A DNA stretch of 64,000 nt from Chionoecetes opilio (lineage: Eukaryota; Arthropoda; Malacostraca; Decapoda; Majidae). Each line of letters opens with the position of its first letter. The first letter of the stretch is position 1. The notes beneath the pieces are model-generated. The model saw nothing but the letters and a program-made list of their open reading frames with translations, was not told the origin of the DNA and searched no databases. This document shows positions 23,368-35,700 of this stretch, piece after piece. Location: contig JACEEZ010021752.1 in the NCBI GenBank assembly GCA_016584305.1, forward strand, positions 937,997 to 1,001,996, read 5' to 3'. Position numbers and translations under genes: made by a program.

Positions 23368-24231
23368 CTGACACTTGTCTTTTGGTGGAAACTAATTGTT
23401 TGTAGTATACCCCCACCCCTCCCCACAATTTTGAAAATGTGGATTTCTGCCAAAAATTTACAACATTCATTCATCAGAAAAAATGGTTTGTCCTCAGAAA
23501 ACGACCAAATGACCATGGTGAAGCAGCACCATTGTTTGCTTTAGGTCACGCCCCACAAGCCTCCTATTCCCCCACACACTTTTTTTCACTCTGTCTGAAC
23601 CGTATTACCTCAATTACTTATATCATTGCCCATCTAAAACTCAATTACTTATATCATTGCCCATCTAAAACTCAATTACTTATATCATTGCCCATCTAAA
23701 ACTCAATTACTTATATCATTGCCCATCTAAAACTCAATTACTTATATCATTGCCCATCTAAAACTCAATTACTTATATCATTGCCCATCTAAAACTCAAT
23801 TACTTATATCATTGGCCATCTAAAACTCAATTACTTATATCATTGCCCATCTAAAACTCAATTACTTATATCATTGCCCATCTAAAACTCAATTACTTAT
23901 ATCATTGCCCATCTAAAACTCAATTACTTATATCATTGCCCATCTAAAACTCAATTATCACCCTTATACTACCCTTACACAAACATCTGAACCATATACC
24001 TCATGTTCTTATATATTTACCCATCAACATATCCATTCCCATACTTATACCACCGTACATAAGCCATTTGTACGCCGTAGTGGTAAAGTGTTCCCATTCT
24101 ATCATCAATAACAGCCTAATTCAAAGCCAACGTTTAACTTAACTAGCCATTGATGGAGGAAATCACTAGCTCACAAAACTTGGGGGAAAGGGGTATAATA
24201 AAATATAGGTTTCCACCAAAAGCGAGTGCCA
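23368..24231. mobile_element. Inverted-repeat element carrying a 31-bp tandem array
   Basis: Left end CTTTTGGTGGAAACTAAT with TATACCCCCACCCC; right end GGGGGAAAGGGGTATA with GGTTTCCACCAAAAG. The ~860-bp unit has no coding frame. The array at 23610 lies inside it. Confidence 0.6.
23610..23955 (+). repeat. 31-bp tandem array, about 11 copies
   Basis: Unit CTCAATTACTTATATCATTG followed by CCCATCTAAAA. The copies are almost identical (one CCC to GCC change near 23814), which suggests recent amplification. Confidence 0.97.
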
Positions 24232-24780
24232 AATTTTTCCCAAACACATCACAACTTATCAATAGAAAATAATGTCAAGTCTGCAATAATAGTGGTGGCC
24301 AATATTGATATAGTACATGTATTACGAAAGTTTTTTTTTAGACAAACTGCTTATAGATATCGACAGTTTATTAAGAAGAGAGACAAAACCAAGAAAGATA
24401 TAAAATTTATAAAATGCCAGAGTGCAAAATGTCTTATTAATGAGGATAACGAGGAAAGGCAGAGCATCTTTTGACTGTTAAAACAAAAAAATTATTTCAA
24501 GAAGCTAGTGTGCAGTTCATCAAAACGTGAGAACCTTGAATAGAAACCTTGATGACTATAGAGGATGCAGAAATAATGACACAATGTATTGCCTCAATGC
24601 TTACTGAAACTGAATATCTGTAGCATTTATTTCTGATGTTATCATTGACTTCCACGGGAGTAATATAGGCTGAGAAATACTCCATGAACTGAGAGATCAA
24701 AGTTCAGGATGCTCAGAACCACCAATGGCTATCGTCTGAACTGCTATACAACCGTTAATTAAAGAAAGAGAAAAACTGAT

Positions 24781-25153
24781 TATAGTCTATTTTATTTATT
24801 ATGGTCAAAATGCAGTAAGGAAGCCACGCCCCCTGCCTCCCCTTCTATTCTACGGGGCAGCTGATTGGTGCATTCCTCGTATCATCATTACCAATCACTA
24901 TATCTTCACTACTTAACAGCGCGTGACCACTGGACAGAGCAATCTTCACTACAGAGGGTGACAAAATCAGAATTCCCTCTGTAGTGAAAATTGCTCTGTC
25001 CAGTGGTCACGCCGCTGTTAAGTAGTGAAGATATTGTGATTGGTAGTGATGATACGAGGAATGCACCAATCAGCTGCCCCATAGAATAGAAGGGGAGGCA
25101 GGGAGCATGGCTTCCCTACTGCATTTTGACCTTAATAAAAAAAATAGACTAGT
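24781..25153. mobile_element. Foldback element, ~165-bp arms (TATAGTCTATTTT ends)
   Basis: Arms mirror each other from TAGTCTATTTTATTTATTAT to CTCTGTAGTG, around a short loop near 24960. The same element is at 44747-45116. The left border has TA; the right border is slightly decayed. Confidence 0.9.
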
Positions 25154-25361
25154 ATTAGTGTTTATAAAGCAATTGAACTGACAAAGTACATCCCAGAGAG
25201 CTGAGAGACAGAGCTTTGGAGATCTCCCCCCTGGACCACTGTTCCCTGGGAGGCAAAGAGTCCAGGATGCCTGAACAAATATATTTGGTTCCAGGAGGGC
25301 GTTCTTAGTGGCATTTGTTCTCTCTGGCATGAGTTGTAATACATGCACCATACATATACTG

Positions 25362-25662
25362 TAGGAAAAGTTCTTACGGCTAGTAACCAGGGTAGAACAA
25401 GAAGTAACGGATTCAAGCTGGAAAAGCGTAGATTTAAAAAAGAAATAGGGAAAAACTGGTTCACAAATAGGGTGGTGAATGATTGGAATGGACTCAGTAG
25501 ATAGGTAGTTACTGCGGAGTCATTAGGGGACTTTAAAAGGAGGCTAGATAAATTCATGGATGGGGATGAAAGGTGGATGTAGGTAGTTTTAAGTAACAGG
25601 AACTACCTCGTGTAGGTCTCACGGCCTCTTGTAGCTTCCTTATTTTCTTATGTTCTTATGTG
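25362..25662 (+). mobile_element. LINE 3'-end fragment
   Basis: Reads [24 protein letters not shown], then [16 protein letters not shown] and a stop, a typical C-terminus of a non-LTR retrotransposon ORF2. It ends with GTAGGTCTCACGGCCTCTTG and a TTCTTATGTTCTTATG tail. Related pieces lie at 17466, 18425, 26360, 35106, 35968, 50283, 51578, 55450 and 59695. All are short and 5'-truncated. Confidence 0.75.
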
Positions 25663-26359
25663 CGTGTGTCAGGTGCACTTATGCAAATTTCCCCAAAAGT
25701 GTCATTTTAAGCATCTTAGTCTAAATTTTGATGCATTACTGATTTTGATCCACCAATTCACCTTTACTTGGAGTGTCTTATGCATACTGATGATTGTCTC
25801 TCATATGTAAACAATTTATTTTTGTAAATTAAATCAGACCGATAAGTTACAAAAATGCAACCTATCCTAACCTGAGCAGGAATGAGGTCACAGGCACATG
25901 TGTGGATGCCTTGAAGCAATGGGTCCTTGATGCCTCTAAAGGGTTCCTAAACACCATATATTTTTTTGGAGCAATTTTAAGATTACTTCAGATTTCACCT
26001 ATGGGAGTGTGTTTAGTTAGTTAGTTAGTAGTACTAGTTAGTAAGTTAGTTAAGTTAGTGAGCTGCCCTTTGGCGACAACAACTGCCCCACGTCAACAGT
26101 AGACCTGCCTTCACGCTGATGATGAAACAATGATTCCTGCTGGACACTTGAAAAGATTAATAGAAGCATCAGATGAATGAAGAATATTGATTGTTTTATT
26201 TCCCACACTGATCAATATCACTAAATAGAGCAGTTGGTTATTAAATGTACAGATATTGTCTTATGAAATGAGTATAAGTAGTGCCATGTTAGTGATGCTG
26301 ATAATGCTTGGCTGTGACTGGTGTTGTTGATCTTATAAGGGGATCCTGCCTGGCAAATG

Positions 26360-26600
26360 CATTAAAAAAGAAATAGGGAAAAACTGGTTCACAAATAGGG
26401 TGGTGAATGATTGGAATGGACTCAGTAGACAGGTAGTTAGTGCGGAGTCATTAGAGAGCTTTAAAAGGAGGCTAGATAAATTCATGGATGGGGATGAAAG
26501 GTGGATGTAGGTAGTGTTAAGTAACAGGAACTACCACGTGTAGGTCTCGCCGGCCTCTTGTAGATTCCTTATTTTCTTATGTTCTTATGTTCTTATGTCA
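26360..26600 (+). mobile_element. LINE 3'-end fragment just before NADSYN1
   Basis: Same family as 25362. Its TTCTTATG tail ends about 50 bp before the NADSYN1 start codon, so it may form part of the promoter or 5' UTR. Confidence 0.75.
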
Positions 26601-26649
26601 AGCAGCTGGAGGGCGTCACTGAAGAGACCTGCCACCACCACCGCCCGTC

Positions 26650-26795
26650 ATGGGGAGGAAAGTAGTCGTGGCAACATGTTCCCTCAACCAGTGGGCCATG
26701 GACTTCCAGGGCAACCTGGACCGCATCCTGGACTCCATCCAGCAGGCCAAGGCCGCGGGAGCTGCCTGCAGAAGTGGCCCGGAGCTGGAGATACC
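26650..26795 (+). CDS. NADSYN1: NADSYN1 exon 1
   Basis: Residues 1-48, including glutaminase E45. Ends ATACC|GTGGGT. Confidence 0.95.
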
Positions 26796-29700
26796 GTGGG
26801 TCACCGTGACCGTTGAGAGGGTCATGCAGGGGTCACACAGGGGTCATGCCAATACTGTCATGTTATTACTCAGAAATGTGTGTCAATCAGATAGAGAGTT
26901 TATAGTTATAGTTTTTTTTTTTTACTTGGCAAAAATTCCATTCTATCTTAAGGTCTCATGCTTAAAATGATGCCTGTATTTACCTGATAATATGGTTAAT
27001 TATGGTAAAATACAGCTGAAATTTAGGAGAACCATAGTATTCCCTTCTGGCATCAAATATCAGTCAGTAAGTAGCAAGGGGTCAGGATTTTTCACCTCGT
27101 TAGAAAAAACAGACCACAGTCAAATACTTTATATCGTAATGACTTGAAAGTGTAAGTTCAGGTTAGCCAGGCAGTGAATTCATCAGTATTGTTTCATAGA
27201 ATCACCATAATGCTGTACAAGATAGGCCATGTGATTCTTGCATACATTACTGCATTCTGAGCAACCATGTCTCTTGTCTTGCTGTTGCAGACTACTCATG
27301 CTGCAATACAGGCACCACTTACACCACCTTGTCATGCGGGGGGGAGGGGTCATCTTTCTTCTTACTTCTTATCTTCTCTCTTCTCTTTACTCTTTCTTGC
27401 TGTTGAGATATTCTGAGGGGGATTCCTGAAGGGGCAGTCTTGGTCAAGGGGGTAAGGGTATTAAGCCCTGTTGACAGAGACTTGCATGTGGGGGTGTTGT
27501 GGAGTCAGGTGATGCTTCTATGGGTAGTGATGCGGGCCCGACAGAGGCTTCACATTGCCCTGGGCCACAGTTACCTTTTGAAATCCAGTCAGTATGTCCT
27601 TCCAACAGACACAGGACTCTGGCTGGTAATCATAATTCAGAAATAAATCATTTCCTTTTTTCCTTGCCCGGCAAGGACTCGAACCTTCGCCATCACCAAA
27701 TTTGCACCCACTTGGCGCATTAACCGACTTGGCCAATGAGTGTATACCACTTGGTTTAGCGGTTCCGGTGATATATATGTGTTACAACCTATCTCTAGTG
27801 CTTCAAGAAAGGCTTCCACAAGTGTTAAGGTTTGTGTATCGTTTGGCTGTGTTTCAGGGGTTACAGCTGCGCGGACCACTTCTACGAGAGTGACACGCTG
27901 CTGCACTCATGGGAGGTGGTGGCGGAGCTGCTGCAGCACCCGGGCTGTGTGGACATCCTGGTGGACGTTGGCCTGCCCGTCATGCACAAGAATGTCACCT
28001 ACAACTGTAGACTGGTCTTCCTGAACAGGTAGGATTATTTCCTCACTCTGTGCATCATAGCTAACATCTGAGTCACCTGAAGTGAATCAGAGGATATATG
28101 AAATGCAGAGCTGGGCGGAGCGCAAACGAAAGCGCAATTTGCGCCCCATATAAAATATTTGCGCTTTGCACAAAACGCCGAAAATTTGCACTTTTGGAGT
28201 TTGCACTCGATATTTTATAAGTCCGCAAATGCGCAAACTTAGCAGAAAAACTTTGCCGAGAAACTCAAATGACGTAAAATAAAAAAAAATTAAAAGATAC
28301 ATCAAATCTAGCATTTATATTTAAGTTTACTTTTTATTTTAAAAACGCTGCAGAAAAGAGCAAGCTCATGCCACAGTCGAGTGTGGCACAGAGAGCTGCA
28401 AGCAGTGCGAGCCAGTGCCTTCGTAGCTTCTGTCAGTGGTGGGTGTGTGTGTTGCTCGCTTCACCACTCCTCTCTATTAGTCTCTAACTAACGGATTCAT
28501 CTGGTAAGCATGTCAGATCGTCCTACGGATGAACGAGGATATTCAGGATAACAAATGATATTTACCACCAATCGAATAATCAGTAATCAGTTTGTAAATA
28601 ATATCTCCAGAATGTTATAATTTATAAATATTTGTAGTTTACATGCAATGTATGTATGTGACTTTGGCACATAACATAGAATTTTTCAGTTTGCAGACTA
28701 AAAAATGAGGTTTGTGCTTTAACTTTTATTTTTGCGCTTTAATTTTTTTTATTTGCGGTCTAGTTCTTTTTTTGCGCTAGAAATTTGTGCTTTTGCACTT
28801 GCGCTCCACCTTTTTTCAAAAATTTTGCGCTTTGCGGACTCTATCCCGAAAATTTGCGCTTTGCGGACTAAGGAAAAAAATTTGCGCACCCAGCTCTGAT
28901 GAAATGTGGAACTTAGTATTGTTAAGGCCGTGTCACGCGGTCACTTTTCCGGCATCTTTTGGTATTTTGCTACCATTTGATGCCCGTAGTGGCGGCAAAA
29001 AATGCGCGTGTCGTCACACGGCGTTTCGGCTACGAGCATCTTCTACTGGCATCTTCCGGGACCCGCGACCAAAACAAACACTGTGGATCGTGCAAGAAGA
29101 CTTCGTCTGGCTGCCATAGTGTTTGTTTTAGTCGCGGATCCCGGAAGATGCCAGTTTTAATATAATTAAAGTAATCTTGATGTGAAGGAGAGAAATATGT
29201 ACTTATAAAAGCATCATATTAGTATTCATTGGTTATCAATGATTGTGTATGTGTGTGTGCGACTGTGCGTGTGTTTGTTGTATGTTATGTTCCTGATATA
29301 GTAGTAGCCAATTCATCAGTATCATCATTTCCAGAAAAATTCTACTCATTCGTCCCAAGTTGATACTTTCCGATGACGGGAATTACCGCGAGACCCGATG
29401 GTTCACCGCCTGGCGCAAGGTGAGTTATGGGGCGCCCTCAAGCTGTCACCCTGATAACTACTGTGTGTCCTTCATATAAACCTCTTGATAAACTAATCCA
29501 TTATCTCTTTCATATATTCACTCAGATAACTTATGGAGAATAAGATTATTATGTAGCCATATAGACAGACAACATATATATGTCTCAACAGAGCATATAT
29601 GTCTCCTTCATCACCTGTTTTTAAATAAGACTATTATTATTATTATTTTCTTATTATTATTATTCTGTGTTCAGGTGCGCCAGGTGGAGGATCACTACAT

Positions 29701-32700
29701 TCCGAGGATGATCAGCAGAATCACCGGCCAGGTCACGGTGCCCTTTGGCGACGCCGTCATCGCCACGCGGGACACCTGCATCGGCTACGAGATCTGCGAG
29801 GAACTGTGGAACCCTGAGAGGTAACCTACACACACCTGAAGGCTGGGATGCTTGATTTACCGTCAATAACACTAGTCGCCACTGCACTAATGTCGCCAGG
29901 CACCATATATTACAAATTTTAGCATCACTACAGATATGTATGTGCCACTAAAGAGGTATGCACAGTAGTTTATATCATGTAGCTGTCTTCAGTGGCACAT
30001 ATAAGTCTGTAGTGATGCTAAAACTCATAATATGTGGCGTCTGGCGACATTAGTGCAGTGGCGACTATAGTGTTATTGACGGTAGAATCTCACATTACAA
30101 TACAATCATACAGTGAGAGGTTAAATTAGTCATTATAAAGGACATCTTTGGACAGATTTAACTAAAGAATGACAATAAGGATCAGCGGATGCAATATTTT
30201 TGAACATTTTTTATCTTTATTCTTTACGCCTGTTTATCACCCTATATGGTTTGGCGTAGATAGTACTTCCTGGTCTTTCATGACAAGGGTACACACACTG
30301 ACATGCACAATTAGGAAATGAGTTTGCTAGACACTACACTATTAGGCCACGAAAAGCATGATATTTTTTTTCTTTCAGTTTTGAGGTGAAATTTTGCTGT
30401 AGAACACTTTTCATTTTTCAGACTGATTTTCTAAGATGTTTCCCTCTCCTCAGTTCTAATATTCTAACATTTTCCCCTCTCAGTTCTAATATTCTAACAT
30501 TTTCCCTCTCCTCAGTTCTAATATTCTAACATTTTCCCTCTCCTCAGTTCTAATATTCTAACATTTTCCCTCTCCTCAGCTCTAATATTCTAACATTTTC
30601 CCTCTCAGTTCTAATATTCTAACATTTTCCCTCTCCTCAGTTCTAATATTCTAACATTTTCCCTCTCCTCAGTTCTAATATTCTAACATTTTCCCAGTTC
30701 TAATATTCTAACATTTTCCCTCTCCTCAGTTCTAATATTCTAACATTTTCCCTCTCAGTTCTAATATTCTAACATTTTCCCCTCTCAGTTCTAATATTCT
30801 AACATTTTCCCCTCAGTTCTAATATTCTAACATTTTCCCTCTCCTCAGCTCTAATATTCTAACATTTTCCCCTCAGTTCTAATATTCTAACATTTTCCCC
30901 TCTCAGTTCTAATATTCTAACATTTTCCCTCTCAGTTCTAATATTCTAACATTTTCCCCTCTCAGTTCTAATATTCTAACATTTTCCCTCTCAGTTCTAA
31001 TATTCTAACATTTTCCCCTCTCAGTCTAATATTCTAACATTTTCCCCTCAGTTCTAATATTCTAACATTTTCCCTCTCCTCAGCTCTAATATTCTAACAT
31101 TTTCCCCTCTCAGTTCTAATATTCTAACATTTTCCCCTCTCAGTTCTAATATTCTAACATTTTCCCTCTCAGTTCTAATATTCTAACATTTTCCCCTCTC
31201 AGTTCTAATATTCTAACATTTTCCCTCTCTCAGTTCTAATATTCTAACATTTTCCCTCTCTCAGTTCTAATATTCTAACATTTTCCCCTCTCGTTCTAAT
31301 ATTCTAACATTTTCCCTCTCAGTTCTAATATTCTAACATTTTCCCCTCTCAGTTCTAATATTCTAACATTTTCCCCTCTCAGTTCTAATATTCTAACATT
31401 TTCCCCTCTCAGTTCTAATATTCTAACATTTTCCCTCTCAGTTCTAATATTCTAACATTTTCCCTCCTCAGTTCTAATATTCTAACATTTTCCCCTCCTC
31501 AGTTCTAATATTCTAACATTTTCCCTCTCAGTTCTAATATTCTAACATTTTCCCTCCTCAGTTCTAATATTCTAACATTTTCCCCTCTCAGTTCTAATAT
31601 TCTAACATTTTCCCCTCCTCAGTTCTAATATTCTAACATTTTCCCTCCTCAGTTCTAATATTCTAACATTTTCCCCTCTCAGTTCTAATATTCTAACATT
31701 TTCCCCTCTCAGTTCTAATATTCTAACATTTTCCCTCTCCTCAGTTCTAATATTCTAACATTTTCCTCTCCTCAGTTCTAATATTCTAACATTTTCCCCT
31801 CTCAGTTCTAATATTCTAACATTTTCCCTCTCTCAGTTCTAATATTCTAACATTTTCCCTCTCAGTTCTAATATTCTAACATTTTCCCTCCCCAGTTCTA
31901 ATATTCTAACATTTTCCCCTCTCAGTTCTAATATTCTAACATTTTCCCCTCTCAGTTCTAATATTCTAACATTTTCCCTCTCCTCAGTTCTAATATTCTA
32001 ACATTTTCCTCTCCTCAGTTCTAATATTCTAACATTTTCCCTCCTCAGTTCTAATATTCTAACATTTTCCCTCTCCTCAGTTCTAATATTCTAACATTTT
32101 CCCCTCCTCAGTTCTAATATTCTAACATTTTCCCTCTCCTCAGTTCTAATATTCTAACATTTTCCCTCTCCTCAGTTCTAATATTCTAACATTTTCCCTC
32201 CTCAGTTCTAATATTCTAACATTTTCCCTTCCTCAGTTCTAATATTCTAACATTTCCCTCTCAGTTCTAATATTCTAACATTTTCCCTCCTCAGTTCTAA
32301 TATTCTAACATTTTCCCTCTCAGTTCTAATATTCTAACATTTTCCCTCTCCTCAGTTCTAATATTCTAACATTTTCCCTCTCCTCAGTTCTAATATTCTA
32401 ACATTTTCCCTCTCCTCAGTTCTAATATTCTAACATTTTCCCTTCCTCAGTTCTAATATTCTAACATTTTCCCTTTCCTCAGTTCTAATATTCTAACATT
32501 TTCCCTCTCCTCAGTTCTAATATTCTAACATTTTCCCTTTCCTCAGTTCTAATATTCTAACATTTTCCCTCTCCTCAGTTCTAATATTCTAACATTTTCC
32601 CTCTCCTCAGTTCTAATATTCTAACATTTTCCCTTTCCTCAGTTCTAATATTCTAACATTTTCCCTTTCCTCAGTTCTAATATTCTAACATTTTCCCTCT

Positions 32701-35700
32701 CCTCAGTTCTAATATTCTAACATTTTCCCTTTCCTCAGTTCTAATATTCTAACATTTTCCCTCTCCTCAGTTCTAATATTCTAACATTTTCCCTCCTCAG
32801 TTCTAATATTCTAACATTTTCCCTTTCCTCAGTTCTAATATTCTAACATTTTCCCTCTCCTCAGTTCTAATATTCTAACATTTTCCCTCTCCTCAGTTCT
32901 AATATTCTAACATTTTCCCTCCTCAGTTCTAATATTCTAACATTTTCCCTCTCCTCAGTTCTAATATTCTAACATTTTCCCTCTCCTCAGTTCTAATATT
33001 CTAACATTTTCCCTCTCCTCAGTTCTAATATTCTAACATTTTCCCTCTCCTCAGTTCTAATATTCTAACATTTTCCCCTCTCAGTTCTAATATTCTAACA
33101 TTTTCCCTCTCCTCAGTTCTAATATTCTAACATTTTCCCTCTCCTCAGTTCTAATATTCTAACATTTTCCCTTTCCTCAGTTCTAATATTCTAACATTTT
33201 CCCTCTCCTCAGTTCTAATATTCTAACATTTTCCCTCTCTAGTTCTAATATTCTAACATTTTCCCTCTCAGTTCTAATATTCTAACATTTTCCCTCTCTC
33301 AGTTCTAATATTCTAACATTTTCCCCTCTCAGTTCTAATATTCTAACATTTTCCCTTCCTCAGTTCTAATATTCTAACATTTTCCCCTCTCAGTTCTAAT
33401 ATTCTAACATTTTCCCCTCTCAGTTCTAATATTCTAACATTTTCCCTCTCCTCAATTCTAATATTCTAACATTTTCCCTCTCCTCAGTTCTAATATTCTA
33501 ACATTTTCCCTCTCAGTTCTAATATTCTAACATTTTCCCTCTCAGTTCTAATATTCTAACATTTTCCTCTCTCAGTTCTAATATTCTAACATTTTCCCCT
33601 CTCAGTTCTAATATTCTAACATTTTCCCTCTCCTCAGTTCTAATATTCTAACATTTTCCCTCTCCTCAGTTCTAATATTCTAACATTTTCCCTCTCCTCA
33701 ATTCTAATATTCTAACATTTTCCCTCTCCTCAGTTCTAATATTCTAACATTTCCTCTCCTCAGTTCGCACATTCCCATGTCTTTGGATGGCGTAGAAATC
33801 ATCATCAACGGCTCCGGCTCCTACACAGAGATTCGCAAAGGTTACGTGTGTCGAGACCTCATCATGTCTGCCACGGCCCGGAGTGGCGGATGTTACCTGT
33901 TCGCCAACCACAGAGGCTGTGACGGTAAGACGGCTGTACAGACGTGTGCTACCGTAGATAACACTATAGTCGCCAGTCACTTGCCACTGCACTAATGTCG
34001 CCAGGCACAATATATTACGAATTTTAGCATCACTACAGACTTTTATGTGCCACTGAAGACATGTAGTGTGATGTACATAATATAAACTACTGTGCATGCG
34101 TCTTCAGTGGCACATAAAAGTCTGTAGTGATGCTAAAATTTGTAATATATTGTACCTGGCGACATTAGTGCAGTGGCGAGTGACTGGCGACTATAGTGTT
34201 ATCTACGGTAGCACATAGTTTGACTTCTGTTTTTTGGACCTAATATTTCCTTGAATTCTTATGCTGTGGAAAAAAACCATACATTTATAGATATTATAGA
34301 TTATAGATAGTTTATGTTTATGTATTTATATAGTTATTTATAGTTATAGATTTATAGATATAGTCTATTTTTTTTAACAAGGCAAAAAATCCTGCCCCCT
34401 TGCTGCTTACTGACTGATATTTGATGCCAGGAGATGGGAATACTACGCTTCTTCTAAATTTCAGTTGTATTTTATCATAGTTAACCATATTATCAGGTAA
34501 ACAGAGGCATCATTTTAAGCATGAGACCTTCAGATAGAATGGAGTTTTTTGCCTTGTTAAAAAAAATAGACTATAGTTTCTGTACTTCTATAGTTATTTA
34601 TAGTTATAGATTTATAGATAGTTTCTGTGTTTATATAGTTATTGATTTATATATGGCTGTTACCTGTTTGCTAATCACAGAGGGTGTGACGGTAAGATGG
34701 CTGTGTAGACATAGGCTATAGTCTTTCCATTTGATCAAGTCACTTGTAGAAATTATCCACCAACTACCCTCGCAATTAGTAGAGTGGTAGTTTTGTCCCC
34801 CTTCCCCCCCCGTCCTTGTGAGGGAGGTATTGTTCGCTCACCATAGGGGGAGAGTAGGAATGTATATATATACGTATAATTATAATGGTAATGGTAATGG
34901 GCAGAAATTAAAGCGACTAAAGTGACTTGATACATTGGAAAGACTGTAGCACATACGGTATAGATCTATGAGAATTGTGATTTAGCGAGTCTTAAAAAAT
35001 TGTGTATCTTTCTTGACATTTCACTCAGCCATTCCGTCAGGGTGACACAGCCATCTTAGGCCACGGCATTGCACCACCGCCACCATTCTGCACTTCACAC
35101 TCAGAACATAAGAATATAAGAAAATAAGGAAGCTACAAGAGGCTGTGAGACCTACACGAGGTAGTTCCTGTAATAATAGGTTCTCACTCACAGAACTGAG
35201 AATTTAAAGTGCTAAGGCAATTCGTAATAGGAAAAATAGGTACACTACACTCCCTATTACTCCCTATTACAGTATATGTACAGATAGAACATAATGACCA
35301 GGAGGATATGATGTACTTGTATGAGTAATGTTAATGCTGTAAGGCAAGGAATAGGTGTTAACCCCTTCACACCCAGATCTTTCCTTTGTTATAAAAAATT
35401 GTATGTTGTCGAGCCATAAAATCCCGAAAAGTAACTGAATGTACCAAATTAGCTAGTGGACAAGGATACTAAACAGGTCATATCTATAAAATATTCCTTA
35501 TATTCACTAAAAAACGTCTAATGGTACCCAAATTACAATGGAAATTACGTTCTGGGTCTCAAGGGATTAAACAAGATTGGTTCGTAGATTTGATACATAA
35601 TGGAAATACATTCAGACTACTATCAGAACTACAGACCACTTGCCTGCTTATAACAAAATACATTCAGACTACTATCAGAACTACAGACCACTTGCCTGCT

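Noticed and set aside
27640..27775. Functional tRNA gene
   Set aside because: A and B boxes are recognisable, but the acceptor and anticodon stems do not pair well; SINE or pseudogene is more likely.
30433..33763. CRISPR-like regular repeat
   Set aside because: Units abut directly with no unique spacers, and the setting is an animal intron; it is a minisatellite of splice sites.
34737..34935. Possible second tRNA-like head near AATTAGTAGAGTGGTAG
   Set aside because: An A-box-like word was seen, but no B box at the right distance.
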